This document shows positions 1 through 8,372 of a stretch of 64,000 nucleotides of DNA, one piece after another. Within the stretch, counting starts at the first letter, position 1. Every line of letters starts with the position of its first letter. The translations under genes and the position numbers were made by a program. Where the stretch lies: contig DASYUT010000166.1 of assembly GCA_036000965.1 (NCBI GenBank), positions 1 through 64,000 on the forward strand, given 5' to 3'. Origin of the DNA: Actinomycetes bacterium (GTDB lineage Bacteria > Actinomycetota > CALGFH01). The notes under the pieces were generated by a model that saw only the letters and a program-made list of their open reading frames with translations, was not told the DNA's origin and did not search any database.

Positions 1-1
1 C

Positions 2-274
2 TTCGGCCTGGTCATGGTCGAGGCGATGGCCTGCGGCACCCCGGTGGTGGCCCTGCGCCGCGGCTCGGTGCCCGAGGTGGTCGTCGACGGGGTGACCGGC
101 TGGGTCCGAGACGACCTGGCGGAGCTGCCCGAGGCGATCGACAGGGCGCACCTGCTCGACCCGAAGGCATGCCGCAAGCACGTCGCGGCCCGGTTCGACC
201 TGCCCCGCATGGCCGCCGGGTACGAGGCCGTCTACCGGCGCCTGCTCCGCGCCAGGCGCGCCAGGGCGAGCTGA
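2..274 (+). CDS. Glycosyltransferase family 4, C-terminal end (partial)
   Basis: The reading frame is open from the window edge, so only the last 90 or so residues of a glycosyltransferase are present. The visible part has the hallmark of the GT-B fold C-terminal domain: GLVMVEAMACGTPVVALRRG followed by SVPEVVVDGVTGW, the segment that binds the sugar-nucleotide donor in group 1 (GT4) enzymes. The end is a basic helix-rich tail (YEAVYRRLLRARRARAS). Donor and acceptor cannot be told from this fragment. The gene is followed by a short tandem repeat and then by a convergent gene. Confidence 0.85.
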   Translation, partial: FGLVMVEAMACGTPVVALRRGSVPEVVVDGVTGWVRDDLAELPEAIDRAHLLDPKACRKHVAARFDLPRMAAGYEAVYRRLLRARRARAS

Positions 275-305
275 GGCTGAGGCCGCCGCAAGGGACTGAG
301 GCCTG

Positions 306-427
306 CCCACGCGAGGCCGGGACGCGCCCACCGAGGGACTGGCGCCCCGCCCGCCCACGCGAGGCCGGGGACGCGCCCGCCCAGGGACTGGCGCCCCGCC
401 CACGCAAGGTCAGGGACGTGCCCGCCC
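306..427. repeat. GC-rich tandem repeat, about 47-bp unit
   Basis: Two full copies and one partial copy of a unit beginning CCCACGCGAGGCCGGG and containing AGGGACTGGCGCCCCG lie between two convergent genes. The third copy runs into the last codons of the FAH-family gene, so that protein's Pro/Arg-rich C-terminus is partly repeat-encoded. It is one of several minisatellites in this window. Confidence 0.75.
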
Positions 428-1195
428 GGGTGCCGGTGGCTCAGGCACGACCTGGTTGGCGAGCACGCCGACGCCCTCCACCTCGACCTCGACCCGGTCG
501 CCGACCGCGAGCGGGCCCACGCCGGCCGGGGTACCGGTGAGGACCACGTCGCCGGGCAGCAGCGTCATCACCGAGGAGATGAAGGCGAGCAGGCTGGCCA
601 CGCCCCGCTCCATCAGCGACGTGCGGCTCGACTGGCGCGGCTCGTCGTTGACCAGGGTGCGCAGGGCCAGGTCGCTCGAGTCCAGGTCGGTCTCGATCCA
701 CGGGCCGAGCGGGCAGAACGTGTCGAACCCCTTGGCCCGCGTCCACTGCCCGTCGGCGGTCTGCAGGTTGCGCGCGGTCACGTCGTTGGCGCAGGTGAAG
801 CCGAGCACTCCCTGGAGCGCGTCCGCCTCCCGCAGGCGGCGGCCGACCTTGCCGACGATCACCGCCAGCTCGCCCTCGAAGTCGACTCGGTCCACGCCGC
901 CCGGGTACACGATCGGGTCGTCCGGCCCGATCACCGCGGTCGACGGCTTGAGGAAGATGATCGGGGCGGACGGGACCTCGTTGCCCAGCTCCCGGGCGTG
1001 GGCCGCGTAGTTGCGGCCCACGCCGACCACCTTGGTCGGCAGCACCGGCGCGAGCAGCTTGGCGGCGCCGGCCGGGACCCGCTTGCCGGTGTAGTGGAAC
1101 GGCCCGAACGGGTGCGGGCTGATCGGCTCGATCTCCTCCCCTTCCAGGATCCCGAACTCGACCTGGTCGTCATGGCTGTAGCGGACGATTCGCAT
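410..1195 (-). CDS. Fumarylacetoacetate hydrolase (FAH) family protein
   Basis: A 261-residue protein of the FAH superfamily, which holds hydrolases, decarboxylases and isomerases acting on 2-oxo or acylpyruvate compounds with a divalent metal. The start ATG is preceded by AGGAGAGG. The N-terminal lid region (about 1-60) is followed by VVGVGRNYAAHARELG, IIFLKPSTAVIGPDDPI, the metal-binding VDFEGELAVIVGK, TCANDVTARNLQ, KGFDTFCPLGPW and GDVVLTGTPAGVGPL, in the order usual for the family. The length is normal for the short single-domain type. The substrate is not predictable. It lies 90 bp downstream of a HAD gene on the same strand and may be cotranscribed with the type III polyketide synthase genes, but no overlap proves that. 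Confidence 0.88.
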   Translation of the reverse strand: MRIVRYSHDDQVEFGILEGEEIEPISPHPFGPFHYTGKRVPAGAAKLLAPVLPTKVVGVGRNYAAHARELGNEVPSAPIIFLKPSTAVIGPDDPIVYPGGVDRVDFEGELAVIVGKVGRRLREADALQGVLGFTCANDVTARNLQTADGQWTRAKGFDTFCPLGPWIETDLDSSDLALRTLVNDEPRQSSRTSLMERGVASLLAFISSVMTLLPGDVVLTGTPAGVGPLAVGDRVEVEVEGVGVLANQVVPEPPAPGRARP

Positions 1196-1285
1196 CGACC
1201 TCTCCTGCGCGCTCGTAGTCGGCCACCGGCCGGGCCGCTGCTCCGGGCGGCCCGTTGCATCCTGCCTCCCCTGGCTCGCCGGCCG

Positions 1286-1945
1286 TCAATCGAGCAGGCC
1301 CAGGACCCGCTCCAGCCCGCGCGGCCGGCCGGGGTGGACCGGGGGGAGCAGCAGGCAGGCGAGCCCGGCGCCGACCGCACCGCCGTCGGTGAGCGGGTTG
1401 TCGCCCACCATCACGGTCGCCTCCGGCGCCACGCCAAGCTCCGCACAGGCCGTCTCGAACAGCACCCGGGCCGGCTTGGCCGCCCCGTGCTCGTACGACA
1501 GCACGAACGACCCGACCAGGTCGAGCAGCCCGCAGCGCTCGAAGAACGGCCGCAGGTCGAAGCCGACGTCGCTCACCACCCCGACCGGCACCTCCCGTTC
1601 GGCCAGAGCTTCGAGGGTGGGGGCGGCGTCGGGGAACGGCGACCAGTGGTCAGGTCCGATCTCCCGCTCGTACAACGCCCCGGCCAGGCCCTCGGCAAGC
1701 GCCTCGGCCGGCCGGTACAGGTCGGTCCAGGCCGAGCGGTGCGCCTCCGGCGACAGGTCGCGGCCCCTGGCCAGCTCCTCAGGGGTCCGGGCCCGGGCCT
1801 GGATGTCGCTCCACAGGGTCGCCGCGACCGCCCCGTCCACCCGGACACCAAGCTCCCGGGCCGCGTCGACGATCGCCCCGCTGCCACCGCGCCGCTCGAA
1901 CAGGGTGTCACCCACGTCGAACAGCACGGCCCGGAGCGGTTGCAT
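1286..1945 (-). CDS. HAD family hydrolase
   Basis: A 219-residue haloacid dehalogenase-type protein. Motif I is AVLFDVGDTLFE (the first Asp would be the nucleophile), a helical cap domain follows (about 20-95), motif II is VGVVSDVGFDL, a conserved Lys lies in YEHGAAKPARVLF, and motif IV is VMVGDNPLTDGGAVGAGL. This fits a phosphatase with a C1 cap. The natural substrate cannot be told. It begins 30 bp after the stop of the type III polyketide synthase on the same strand, so cotranscription is likely. Its extreme C-terminus (RPRGLERVLGLLD) is ordinary for the family. Confidence 0.85.
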   Translation of the reverse strand: MQPLRAVLFDVGDTLFERRGGSGAIVDAARELGVRVDGAVAATLWSDIQARARTPEELARGRDLSPEAHRSAWTDLYRPAEALAEGLAGALYEREIGPDHWSPFPDAAPTLEALAEREVPVGVVSDVGFDLRPFFERCGLLDLVGSFVLSYEHGAAKPARVLFETACAELGVAPEATVMVGDNPLTDGGAVGAGLACLLLPPVHPGRPRGLERVLGLLD

Positions 1946-1975
1946 GCCGCCCAGTATGCCGGACCACCCCGCGGG

Positions 1976-3013
1976 CTACGCCCGCAGCAGCAGGGCCTCC
2001 ATGGTGAGGCCGGTGCCGAAGCCGAGCACCACCACCCACTCCCCCACCCGCGGCACGCCCGAGTCGAGCAGCGACTCCAGGATGAACAGCACGGTCGCCG
2101 AGGAGCGGTTGCCGCCGTCGGCCAGCACCTCCCAGGACCGCGCGAGCTGCTCCTCGGCCAGCCCGAGGCGGCGCTGCACCCGCTCGAGGATCTCCGGGCC
2201 GCCCGGGTGGACCACCCAGTGGGGCACGTCGCCAGGCTTCAGGCCCCGGTTGGCCAGCAGCTGGTCCACGAGTCCGGCCAGCCCGCGCTCGACCAGCGCA
2301 GGCACCCGCGGGGAGAGCGACATGTGGAAGCCGTCGTCGTCGACCGTCCAGCCCATGCGGTTCTCGGTCCCGGGCACGGTCACCGTGCGGGCGCCAAGGA
2401 TCGCCGGGCCGGGCCCGTCCACGCCGACCACCGCGGCGCCTGCCCCGTCGCCGAACAGTGCCTGCGAGACCGCGTCCTCCCGGCTCCGAGCCGGCTGAAG
2501 GTGCAGGCTGCACAGCTCGACGCAGGCGACCAGGGCCTGGTCGCCGGACGCCCCGGCCAGGGCGGCCGCCGTCCGCAGCGCGGGCAGCGCCGCGTAGCAG
2601 CCCATGTGCCCGATCGCGAGCCGGCGCACGTTCGGGCCGAGCCCGAGGTCGGCGGCCAGGTGCACGTCCAGGCCGGGACCTGCGTAGCCGGTGCAGGAGA
2701 CCGCGAGCAGGTCGCCGACGCCGGCCAGGGCCTCCGGCCCGAGCCGGCCCAGGGCGCGCCGGGCGGCTTCGGCGCCGAGCCGGCGGGCGGCTGGCGGGAA
2801 CGCCCGCATCCGGTCCGCGGTCGTCGGCATGTTCGCGTAGAACGCGTCGACGTCGATGACGGCGGCCCGCCGTTCCACCCCGCTGGCCTCGAACACCTCC
2901 GCCCACGCCGGGTCCCAGCCGGGCAGCCGGGCGAAGAACGCGTCGACGATGTCGGCCTGCTTGTAGACGTGCTCGGGCACCACGGTGCCGACAGCCTGCA
3001 GCCGCGCGGTCAC
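1976..3013 (-). CDS. Type III polyketide synthase (chalcone/stilbene synthase family)
   Basis: A 345-residue type III polyketide synthase, which extends an acyl-CoA starter with malonyl-CoA on one active-site Cys. The whole catalytic triad is visible: Cys in GHMGCYAALPAL, His in VVHPGGPEILERV, Asn in DGGNRSSATVLFIL. The dimer/active-site segment VSCTGYAGPGLDVHL and the C-terminal VVVLGFGTGLTMEALLL also match. The GTG start overlaps the methyltransferase stop as GTGA, which decides it over a longer open frame. Bacterial relatives make alkylresorcinols, alkylpyrones or tetrahydroxynaphthalene; the upstream acyl-CoA dehydrogenase-like and methyltransferase genes suggest a fatty-acyl starter and an O- or C-methylated product, which is inference. 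Confidence 0.93.
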   Translation of the reverse strand: MTARLQAVGTVVPEHVYKQADIVDAFFARLPGWDPAWAEVFEASGVERRAAVIDVDAFYANMPTTADRMRAFPPAARRLGAEAARRALGRLGPEALAGVGDLLAVSCTGYAGPGLDVHLAADLGLGPNVRRLAIGHMGCYAALPALRTAAALAGASGDQALVACVELCSLHLQPARSREDAVSQALFGDGAGAAVVGVDGPGPAILGARTVTVPGTENRMGWTVDDDGFHMSLSPRVPALVERGLAGLVDQLLANRGLKPGDVPHWVVHPGGPEILERVQRRLGLAEEQLARSWEVLADGGNRSSATVLFILESLLDSGVPRVGEWVVVLGFGTGLTMEALLLRA

Positions 3014-3840
3014 GGAGCGCTCACTCCGGGTGGGTGCCCGCCCGCGTGCGCCTTGCGGTCGTGGCCTCGGTGCCCACCCGCGGGCGCCTTGCGGTAGTGG
3101 CCGAGGTAGGAGGCGCGCCGGTCGCGGCCGGTGGCGAACTCGGGCAGCGGGAGGCTGCGCCGGGTCAGGCCGCGGACGATGTCGGCCGGCCCGATCCGGG
3201 GAGCCAGCCCGGCGGTGGCCACCGCCTCGAAGCCGGCCCGGGTGAGCAGGCGGTCGAGCTCCCGGGGGCGGATGAACAGTCGCCAGTCGTGCGTGCCTCT
3301 GGGCACGAAGCCGAGCAGCCGCTCGGCCCCGAACAGGGCGGTGAACCAGGCCCAGGCGGTGCGGTTGATGGTGTCGAACAGGAAGCTCCCGCCCGGGCGG
3401 AGCACCCTGGCAACCTCCTCCACCACGGCGGGCAGGTCCGGGATGTGCTCGAGGACGTCGGCGGCCACCACCGCGTCGAAGCTGCCGGAGGCGAACGGCA
3501 GCCGCTCCATCCGCCCAGCGGCCGGCCGGAAGCCGTCCGGCACCGCCCGGCGCGCCACCAGCAGGCAGGCGGGTGACAGGTCCAGGCCGGTCACGACCGC
3601 CCCCGCCTCGGCCAGGCCCTTGGCGACCAGGCCGCCGCCGCAGCCGGCGTCGAGCACCTGGCGCCCGTCCGGGTCGCCCAGCTCGCGCAGGTAGAACTCG
3701 AGGCGCGGCCCGTTCATGGCGTGCAGCAGCCCGGCCGGGCCGTTGGGGTTCCACCACAGCTCGTGGAACTCGGCGTAGTGCTCGAGGTCGATCTCGTACC
3801 GGGCCGGCGGCACCGGGCGGGTCCGGTCGATCGTCCTCAC
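3010..3840 (-). CDS. SAM-dependent methyltransferase, UbiG-like
   Basis: A 276-residue class I methyltransferase. The SAM-binding motif VLDAGCGGGLVAKGLAEAG is followed by TGLDLSPACL, DAVVAADVLEHIPD and ARVLRPGGSFLFDTINRT, the pattern of UbiG-type O-methyltransferases. The GTG start overlaps the dehydrogenase stop (GTGA) and the stop overlaps the polyketide synthase start, so translation is probably coupled across all three genes. The likely role is methylation of the type III polyketide product. The C-terminus carries an odd near-duplication, HYRKAPAGGH then HDRKAHAGGH, encoded by a short tandem repeat at about 3020-3095 and lying outside the methyltransferase fold. Confidence 0.9.
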   Translation of the reverse strand: MRTIDRTRPVPPARYEIDLEHYAEFHELWWNPNGPAGLLHAMNGPRLEFYLRELGDPDGRQVLDAGCGGGLVAKGLAEAGAVVTGLDLSPACLLVARRAVPDGFRPAAGRMERLPFASGSFDAVVAADVLEHIPDLPAVVEEVARVLRPGGSFLFDTINRTAWAWFTALFGAERLLGFVPRGTHDWRLFIRPRELDRLLTRAGFEAVATAGLAPRIGPADIVRGLTRRSLPLPEFATGRDRRASYLGHYRKAPAGGHRGHDRKAHAGGHPPGVSAP

Positions 3841-5021
3841 GGAAGGGCTCCTCGCTCGCCTGAAGCGGGTGAGCCACCGCCGAGCTCGACCCGGCCCACC
3901 CATTGCAGGGTGGCGTCGTGGGAGGGCGGCAGCAGCAGTCCGGCGTGCGCGTCGCGCAGCAGCCGCTCGACGGGCCCGGACCGCAGGTACGCGGTGCCTC
4001 CGGCGGTCCGCAGGGCGAGCGAGCAGACGTGCACCGCCGCCTGGCAGACGAACAGCTTGGCGGCTGCCATCTCGCCGTAGTGGGCGACCGGGTCGGGGTT
4101 GGGCGCCCGGCCCACCGCCGCGTAGAGGGTCGCCCGGGCCGCGTCGAGGTGCATGCGCATCTCCCCGACCGCCTGCTGGACCCCGGGCAGCTCCGACAGG
4201 GTCTGGGCCAGCCCCTCGTTGCGCCGCCTGGGCAGGCCGTGCACGACATGCCGGTAGGACGCCTCGGCCGCGCCCAGGAACACGCTCGCGAACGACGGCC
4301 AGGACCAGTGCGAGCCGGTCAGGAAGCTGGCCGCCACCGCGAAGCCCTGATCCACCACGTGCTCGTCGGGGATGAACAGGTCGTCGATGGCGAGCACGTG
4401 GCTGCCGGTGGCCCGCATGCCCATCGCCTTCCAGTCCCCCACCACCCGTACGCCCTTGTCGGGCTTGGGGACCAGGAAGCCGATCGGCTCCCGGCCGGTC
4501 TCGGTCTCGACCGCGGCGGACAGGAACAGGTGGGTGGCCCGCGGGTACCCGGTGAAGAACGTCTTCATCCCCGACAGCCGGTAGCCGCCGTCCACCCGCA
4601 CCGCGGTCGACGCCTGGTACCACCAGTTCCCCCCGGACTCTGGCTCGGAGAACCCGCCCGCCAGCATCGCACCGTCGCTGGCGACCAGCTTGAGGAACGG
4701 CTCGACCCTGTCCCGCAGCCCCTCGGCGAGGATCCCGACCCCGTGCAGGTGCATGTTCACCGCCAGCGCGGTGGCCGGTGAGCCCTCGGCAAGCCGGCTC
4801 TGTGCGGCGACCAGGTCGAGGGCGCTCGCACCGAGGCCGCCCAGCTCGCGCGGGACCGTGATGGCGGTGTAGCCGCTGGCCACGAGCTCGTCGACGTCCT
4901 CGTGGGCGAACGCATCGGCCTCGTCGTAGCGGGCGGCCCGTTCGGCCAGGGCCGGCACCAGCCGCGCCGCGAGGTCGACGACCTCATGCCGGGGGGCTGC
5001 TGGACGGTCGGACTGGTCCAT
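3837..5021 (-). CDS. Acyl-CoA dehydrogenase-like flavoprotein
   Basis: A 394-residue protein of the acyl-CoA dehydrogenase fold: an N-terminal helical domain with ITVPRELGGLGASALDL, a central beta domain with LAGGFSEPESGGNWW and GMKTFFTGYPRATHLF, and a C-terminal helical domain with LALRTAGGTAYLRSGPVERLLRDA. Where many family members carry the catalytic Glu (EGT motif) this protein reads LPPSHDATLQ, so it may use a base elsewhere or be a flavin oxygenase-like branch rather than a true dehydrogenase. It is first in a three-gene block with 4-bp overlaps, upstream of a methyltransferase and a type III polyketide synthase. A role in preparing an unsaturated acyl-CoA starter or in tailoring is possible. 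Confidence 0.85.
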   Translation of the reverse strand: MDQSDRPAAPRHEVVDLAARLVPALAERAARYDEADAFAHEDVDELVASGYTAITVPRELGGLGASALDLVAAQSRLAEGSPATALAVNMHLHGVGILAEGLRDRVEPFLKLVASDGAMLAGGFSEPESGGNWWYQASTAVRVDGGYRLSGMKTFFTGYPRATHLFLSAAVETETGREPIGFLVPKPDKGVRVVGDWKAMGMRATGSHVLAIDDLFIPDEHVVDQGFAVAASFLTGSHWSWPSFASVFLGAAEASYRHVVHGLPRRRNEGLAQTLSELPGVQQAVGEMRMHLDAARATLYAAVGRAPNPDPVAHYGEMAAAKLFVCQAAVHVCSLALRTAGGTAYLRSGPVERLLRDAHAGLLLPPSHDATLQWVGRVELGGGSPASGERGALP

Positions 5022-5429
5022 TGGCGTTGGCTCCTCTGCGCTCCCGACGGCCGGTCAGGCGGATCCGGCCAGCCCTCCACGAATCAGCCGCGAACGCCTC
5101 GCCTCCTCGTCGGGCCCTGCCCGGCCCGCGAACCTGGACCGGCGTGCCGGCTGGCCGTCCAACCGCGAGGCAGCGGCGGTCAGAGGCCGAGAGACACGAG
5201 GTCCGATCTTACCGGTCTCCGGCACCAGTGCACGTCATGGCGCATCCAGGAGCTCCGCACAGGTCACGGCGGCGACCGGCCAGGTCAGCGGCGTGCCTGG
5301 TTCGAGCCGCTCGACGTAGGCGGAGCGTGAACGAGCGCCGCGCCACGCCGCCGTTCGCTGCTCGGGCCAGCCAGGGCGCTCGCAGCCGCGGCGCGCAGCC
5401 GGCGCGGCCGGCTCGCGGCCGGCCTGGGC
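5022..5429. other. Intergenic stretch without a recognisable gene
   Basis: About 400 bp between the start of the acyl-CoA dehydrogenase-like gene (minus strand) and a small membrane-protein gene (plus strand). It should hold promoters for both. I see no coding sequence with family features and no clear -35/-10 pair, repeat or hairpin. Confidence 0.5.
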
Positions 5430-5879
5430 ATGTTCCTGGTGACGTTCGGGATCCTGGGGTTCGTGGTGGGCGGCGTCCATCCGCTGCTGGGGGCCCGCGG
5501 CGGCATGCTCCTCGCCTTCCGGGTCGACGCCGCGCAGAGCATCATCCACCTGGTGCTTGGCGCGCTGCTGTTGCAGGCGGCCAGGACCGGTGCCGCGGTC
5601 AGGCCCGCACCATGGCTGCTGGCCGGGTCGGTCTGCGCGACGATCGCCTTGCGGGGCCTGCTCGGCCCGGAGGGCGCGCCGCTCGTCCCGCTCGCCGCCA
5701 ACGTGCCGGACGGCGTGCTCCACGCGGCCGTCGCCGTGCTCGCGCTGCTCGCCGCCGTGGCCGTACCGCGCACAGGCGAGGCAGGCCGCGACGTCCCCGG
5801 GCAGCCGCCTGGACGGGGTGCACCCCGGCCCGCCCGGGGGCAGACCGCAAGCGGTGTGGCATCCAGCTCGCCGCCGTGA
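5430..5879 (+). CDS. Small DUF4383-like membrane protein
   Basis: A 149-residue protein with about four hydrophobic segments. FLVTFGILGFVVGGVHPLLG opens it, then DAAQSIIHLVLGALLL, PWLLAGSVCATIALRGLL and NVPDGVLHAAVAVLALLAAV. The pair of SIIHLVLGALLL and VLHAAVAVLALL resembles the two 'LHLvLG' helices of DUF4383 proteins, common four-helix actinobacterial membrane proteins of unknown function. The first in-frame ATG is used; the frame stays open to 5331 upstream with hydrophobic residues just before the ATG, so the true start may be an earlier non-ATG codon. The last 35 residues are Pro/Gly-rich and probably disordered. Confidence 0.6.
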   Translation: MFLVTFGILGFVVGGVHPLLGARGGMLLAFRVDAAQSIIHLVLGALLLQAARTGAAVRPAPWLLAGSVCATIALRGLLGPEGAPLVPLAANVPDGVLHAAVAVLALLAAVAVPRTGEAGRDVPGQPPGRGAPRPARGQTASGVASSSPP

Positions 5880-5973
5880 CCGGCGAGCACGACTTGGCGA
5901 CACCCTCGAGCCGGCTGCGCTTCTGGATGCACGGACCGAGGCGACGGTCACGCGCGGGCTGGCGGTCCGTCGT

Positions 5974-6417
5974 CTACCGGGCCGAGTGCCGCTGGCGGAG
6001 GCGGGCCATGGCGCCCCAGGTCAGCCAGGTGCACCAGAACGCGAGCAGCACCATGAACGCGTGGAGCAAGGCGCGGCCGGAATGGCCTCGCCCGGCCGAG
6101 AGGCCGCTGAGCGCGGCGGCCGCGACCGACTCGCCCAGCCAGCAGGCCGACAGCCTGCGGAGCACCTTGGCCACCGGACCGGCGAGGTCGTCCGGGAGCA
6201 CGCCGGCCTGGACGTGGGTGACCAGCACCGAGGTCCACGGGGCCAGGATGAAGAACGGTCCCCACAGCAGCAGCGACGCCTCGGCCAAGGCGACGTTGCC
6301 GGCGGCCAGGCCGAACACCTCGAGCGGGGTGAGCACCAGGCCGGCGGCGGTCTGCACCCACAGCCACGTCCAGCGCCCACGCGGGACCGAGCCCCGCAGG
6401 TACTGCAGGACGCTCAT
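5974..6417 (-). CDS. Small hydrophobic membrane protein of unknown function
   Basis: A 147-residue protein with about four membrane-spanning segments (WTWLWVQTAAGLVLTPLEVF, ALAEASLLLWGPFFILAPWT, LSACWLGESVAAAALSGL and LLHAFMVLLAFWCTWLTWGA), converging with the DUF4383-like gene. ATG at 6417 (MSVLQYLRG) is preferred to an ATG 14 codons upstream because the first 14 residues are Gly/Asp-rich and look like non-coding sequence. I do not recognise a family. The aromatic- and small-residue-rich helices suggest a bundle without an obvious catalytic residue. Confidence 0.6.
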   Translation of the reverse strand: MSVLQYLRGSVPRGRWTWLWVQTAAGLVLTPLEVFGLAAGNVALAEASLLLWGPFFILAPWTSVLVTHVQAGVLPDDLAGPVAKVLRRLSACWLGESVAAAALSGLSAGRGHSGRALLHAFMVLLAFWCTWLTWGAMARLRQRHSAR

Positions 6418-6546
6418 CGCGCACCCGGCCGGTCCGCCCCTGTCATCACCGCCAAGCATACTGGCCGGACGGGTGTCGAGCCGTCACCGCGGGTTCGCAA
6501 GAACGTCCCGTGCCTGGCGCGCGCGACTCGGCTACGGTAGGGGACG

Positions 6547-7218
6547 ATGGACGGAGATGGCGCGCGCTCAGCGGACGGAACCCGTGACGACCAGAGGACC
6601 CACCCCGGCCGGTACCGGGGGCTCCTCGTGGACTTCGGCGGGGTGCTGACGAGCAGCGTGATCGGGTCGTTCCAAGCGTTCTGCGAGAGCGAGGGGCTGG
6701 CCGCGGACGCCATCTTCGAACGCCTGGTCGCCGATCCCGTCGCACGGAAGCTGGTCGTCGACCTCGAGTGCGGGCGGATCGACGAGGCGGCGTTCGAGCC
6801 GGGCCTGGCCACCGCCCTCGGCGTGCAGGCGAACGGCCTGATCGACCGGCTGTTCGCCGGTATGCTCCCGGAACCGGAGATGCCGGGTGTGGTGCTCGCG
6901 GCCAGGCGCGCGGGGATCCGCACCGGCCTGCTCTCCAACTCGTGGGGGGCCGGCCGCTACGACCGCGACCGGTTCGGCGAGCTGTTCGACGGCGTGGTCA
7001 TCTCCGGAGAGGTCGGGCTGCGCAAGCCCGACCCGGCCATCTACGCCCTGGGCGCCCGGTCGATCGGCGTGGAGCCGGATGCCTGCGTCTTCGTGGACGA
7101 CTTCCCCCACAACCTCGAGCCGGCGCGGACGCTCGGCATGGCCACCGTCCATCACACCGACCCGGCGCGGACCGCGGCAGCCCTGGAGATCCTGCTCGGC
7201 GTCCCGCTCCGGTCGTGA
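6547..7218 (+). CDS. HAD family hydrolase-like protein
   Basis: A 223-residue HAD-IA type protein. Motif I is GLLVDFGGVLTSS, a helical cap covers about 40-105, motif II is GIRTGLLSNSWG, the Lys is in GEVGLRKPDPAIYALG and motif IV is CVFVDDFPHNLEPARTLGM. In motif I the second acidic residue of the usual DxD is Gly, as in many epoxide-hydrolase-N-terminal-like and YihX-like HADs, so phosphatase activity is uncertain. The first 20 residues are polar and lie before the fold, and an internal start is possible. It stands alone, with a plus-strand methyltransferase 218 bp downstream. Confidence 0.82.
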   Translation: MDGDGARSADGTRDDQRTHPGRYRGLLVDFGGVLTSSVIGSFQAFCESEGLAADAIFERLVADPVARKLVVDLECGRIDEAAFEPGLATALGVQANGLIDRLFAGMLPEPEMPGVVLAARRAGIRTGLLSNSWGAGRYDRDRFGELFDGVVISGEVGLRKPDPAIYALGARSIGVEPDACVFVDDFPHNLEPARTLGMATVHHTDPARTAAALEILLGVPLRS

Positions 7219-7436
7219 CCCGGTGGCGGGCCGGCGTCGACGGCAGCGCCCGGGGACGGCCGGGTCCTCGGGCTGCTGCGGCGCGCCGCCGGGACCGCCC
7301 CGGCCGGGGACATCCCGCCGGGACACCCGCCCAGGAACCTCCGGGGCGACGGACCGGCCCGCCGGAAACACGCGCCCACCGACCGGGTCACCGAATCTCC
7401 CGTGACCTACTTGGGCGAACCTGCTCAAATACGAAG

Positions 7437-8174
7437 ATGGACGCGTATGGACCGGGGACCTACGGCGACCAGGTGGCCGACGTCTACGACGAGTGGCACG
7501 GAGACCTGCCCGACACGCAGGCCTGCGTCGAGCGGCTGGCCAAGCTGGCCGGCCCCGGGCCCGCCCTCGAGCTGGCCATCGGCACCGGCCGGGTCGCGCT
7601 GCCGCTGGCCGCCGCAGGCGTCGAGGTCCACGGCATCGACGCCAGCGAGCGCATGGTGGAGCGACTGCGAGCCAAGCCCGGGGGCCGGGACATCCCGGTC
7701 ACGATGGGCGACTTCGCCGAGGTCGCCGTCGAGGGCTCGTACCGGCTCGTGTTCCTGGTCTACAACACCCTGTTCATGCTGCTGTCGCAGGACGCCCAGG
7801 TCGCCTGCTTCGCCAACGTTGCTGCCCGGCTCGCCCCGGGCGGGGTGTTCGTGGTCGAGGCGTTCGTGCCCGACCTCGGGCGCTTCAGGCGGGGACAGGC
7901 GGTGTCGGTGGGGCAGCTCGGCACCGAGAAGGTCCGGCTCGACCTTGCCGTCCACGATCCGGTCGCGCAGCGGATCGACTCCCAGATCGTGCTGGTGTGG
8001 CCGGAGGGGATGCGGCTGCAGCCCACGTTCCTTCGCTATGCCTGGCCGGCCGAGCTGGACCTGATGGCCCGCCTGGCCGGCCTCCGCCTCCGCGACCGCT
8101 GGGCGGGCTGGCGGCGGGAGCCGTTCACGGCGTCCGCCGAGAAGCACGTGAGCGTCTACGAACGGTCGCCCTGA
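7437..8174 (+). CDS. Class I SAM-dependent methyltransferase
   Basis: A 245-residue protein that starts with GTYGDQVADVYDEWHGD, an opening shared by many small actinobacterial methyltransferases. The SAM motif I is ALELAIGTGRVALPLAAAG, followed by VHGIDASERMVERL, VTMGDFAEVAVEG, LVFLVYNTLFML and AARLAPGGVFVVEAFVPD. The C-terminal half has a beta-rich insert (RIDSQIVLVWPEGMRLQP) and ends with SAEKHVSVYERSP. The ATG at 7437 sits just before the conserved N-terminus, though the frame is open far upstream. The methyl acceptor cannot be predicted. Confidence 0.88.
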   Translation: MDAYGPGTYGDQVADVYDEWHGDLPDTQACVERLAKLAGPGPALELAIGTGRVALPLAAAGVEVHGIDASERMVERLRAKPGGRDIPVTMGDFAEVAVEGSYRLVFLVYNTLFMLLSQDAQVACFANVAARLAPGGVFVVEAFVPDLGRFRRGQAVSVGQLGTEKVRLDLAVHDPVAQRIDSQIVLVWPEGMRLQPTFLRYAWPAELDLMARLAGLRLRDRWAGWRREPFTASAEKHVSVYERSP

Positions 8175-8372
8175 CCGCCGGCGACATCATGCCCTTGGTC
8201 CGGGGGCTTGGCCAACGCAACACCGCCTCCAGCTCGCCCCATGGGGTCCACCTGGACCTCGTCCAGTCCCGGGTTGTCCACGCCTGGGAACTACGGGCCC
8301 GTAGGGAGAAGGAACTCAGATGAGCGCAGGCCACGGTAGCTTGGCGCGAGGCCCCGAGCAGAGGAGGCGGTC

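Noticed and set aside
998-3097. Long plus-strand open frame of 699 codons opposite the type III polyketide synthase block
   Set aside because: It is antisense to three genes with clear family motifs and reads as Arg/Pro/Gly-rich low-complexity sequence, a common effect of high GC.
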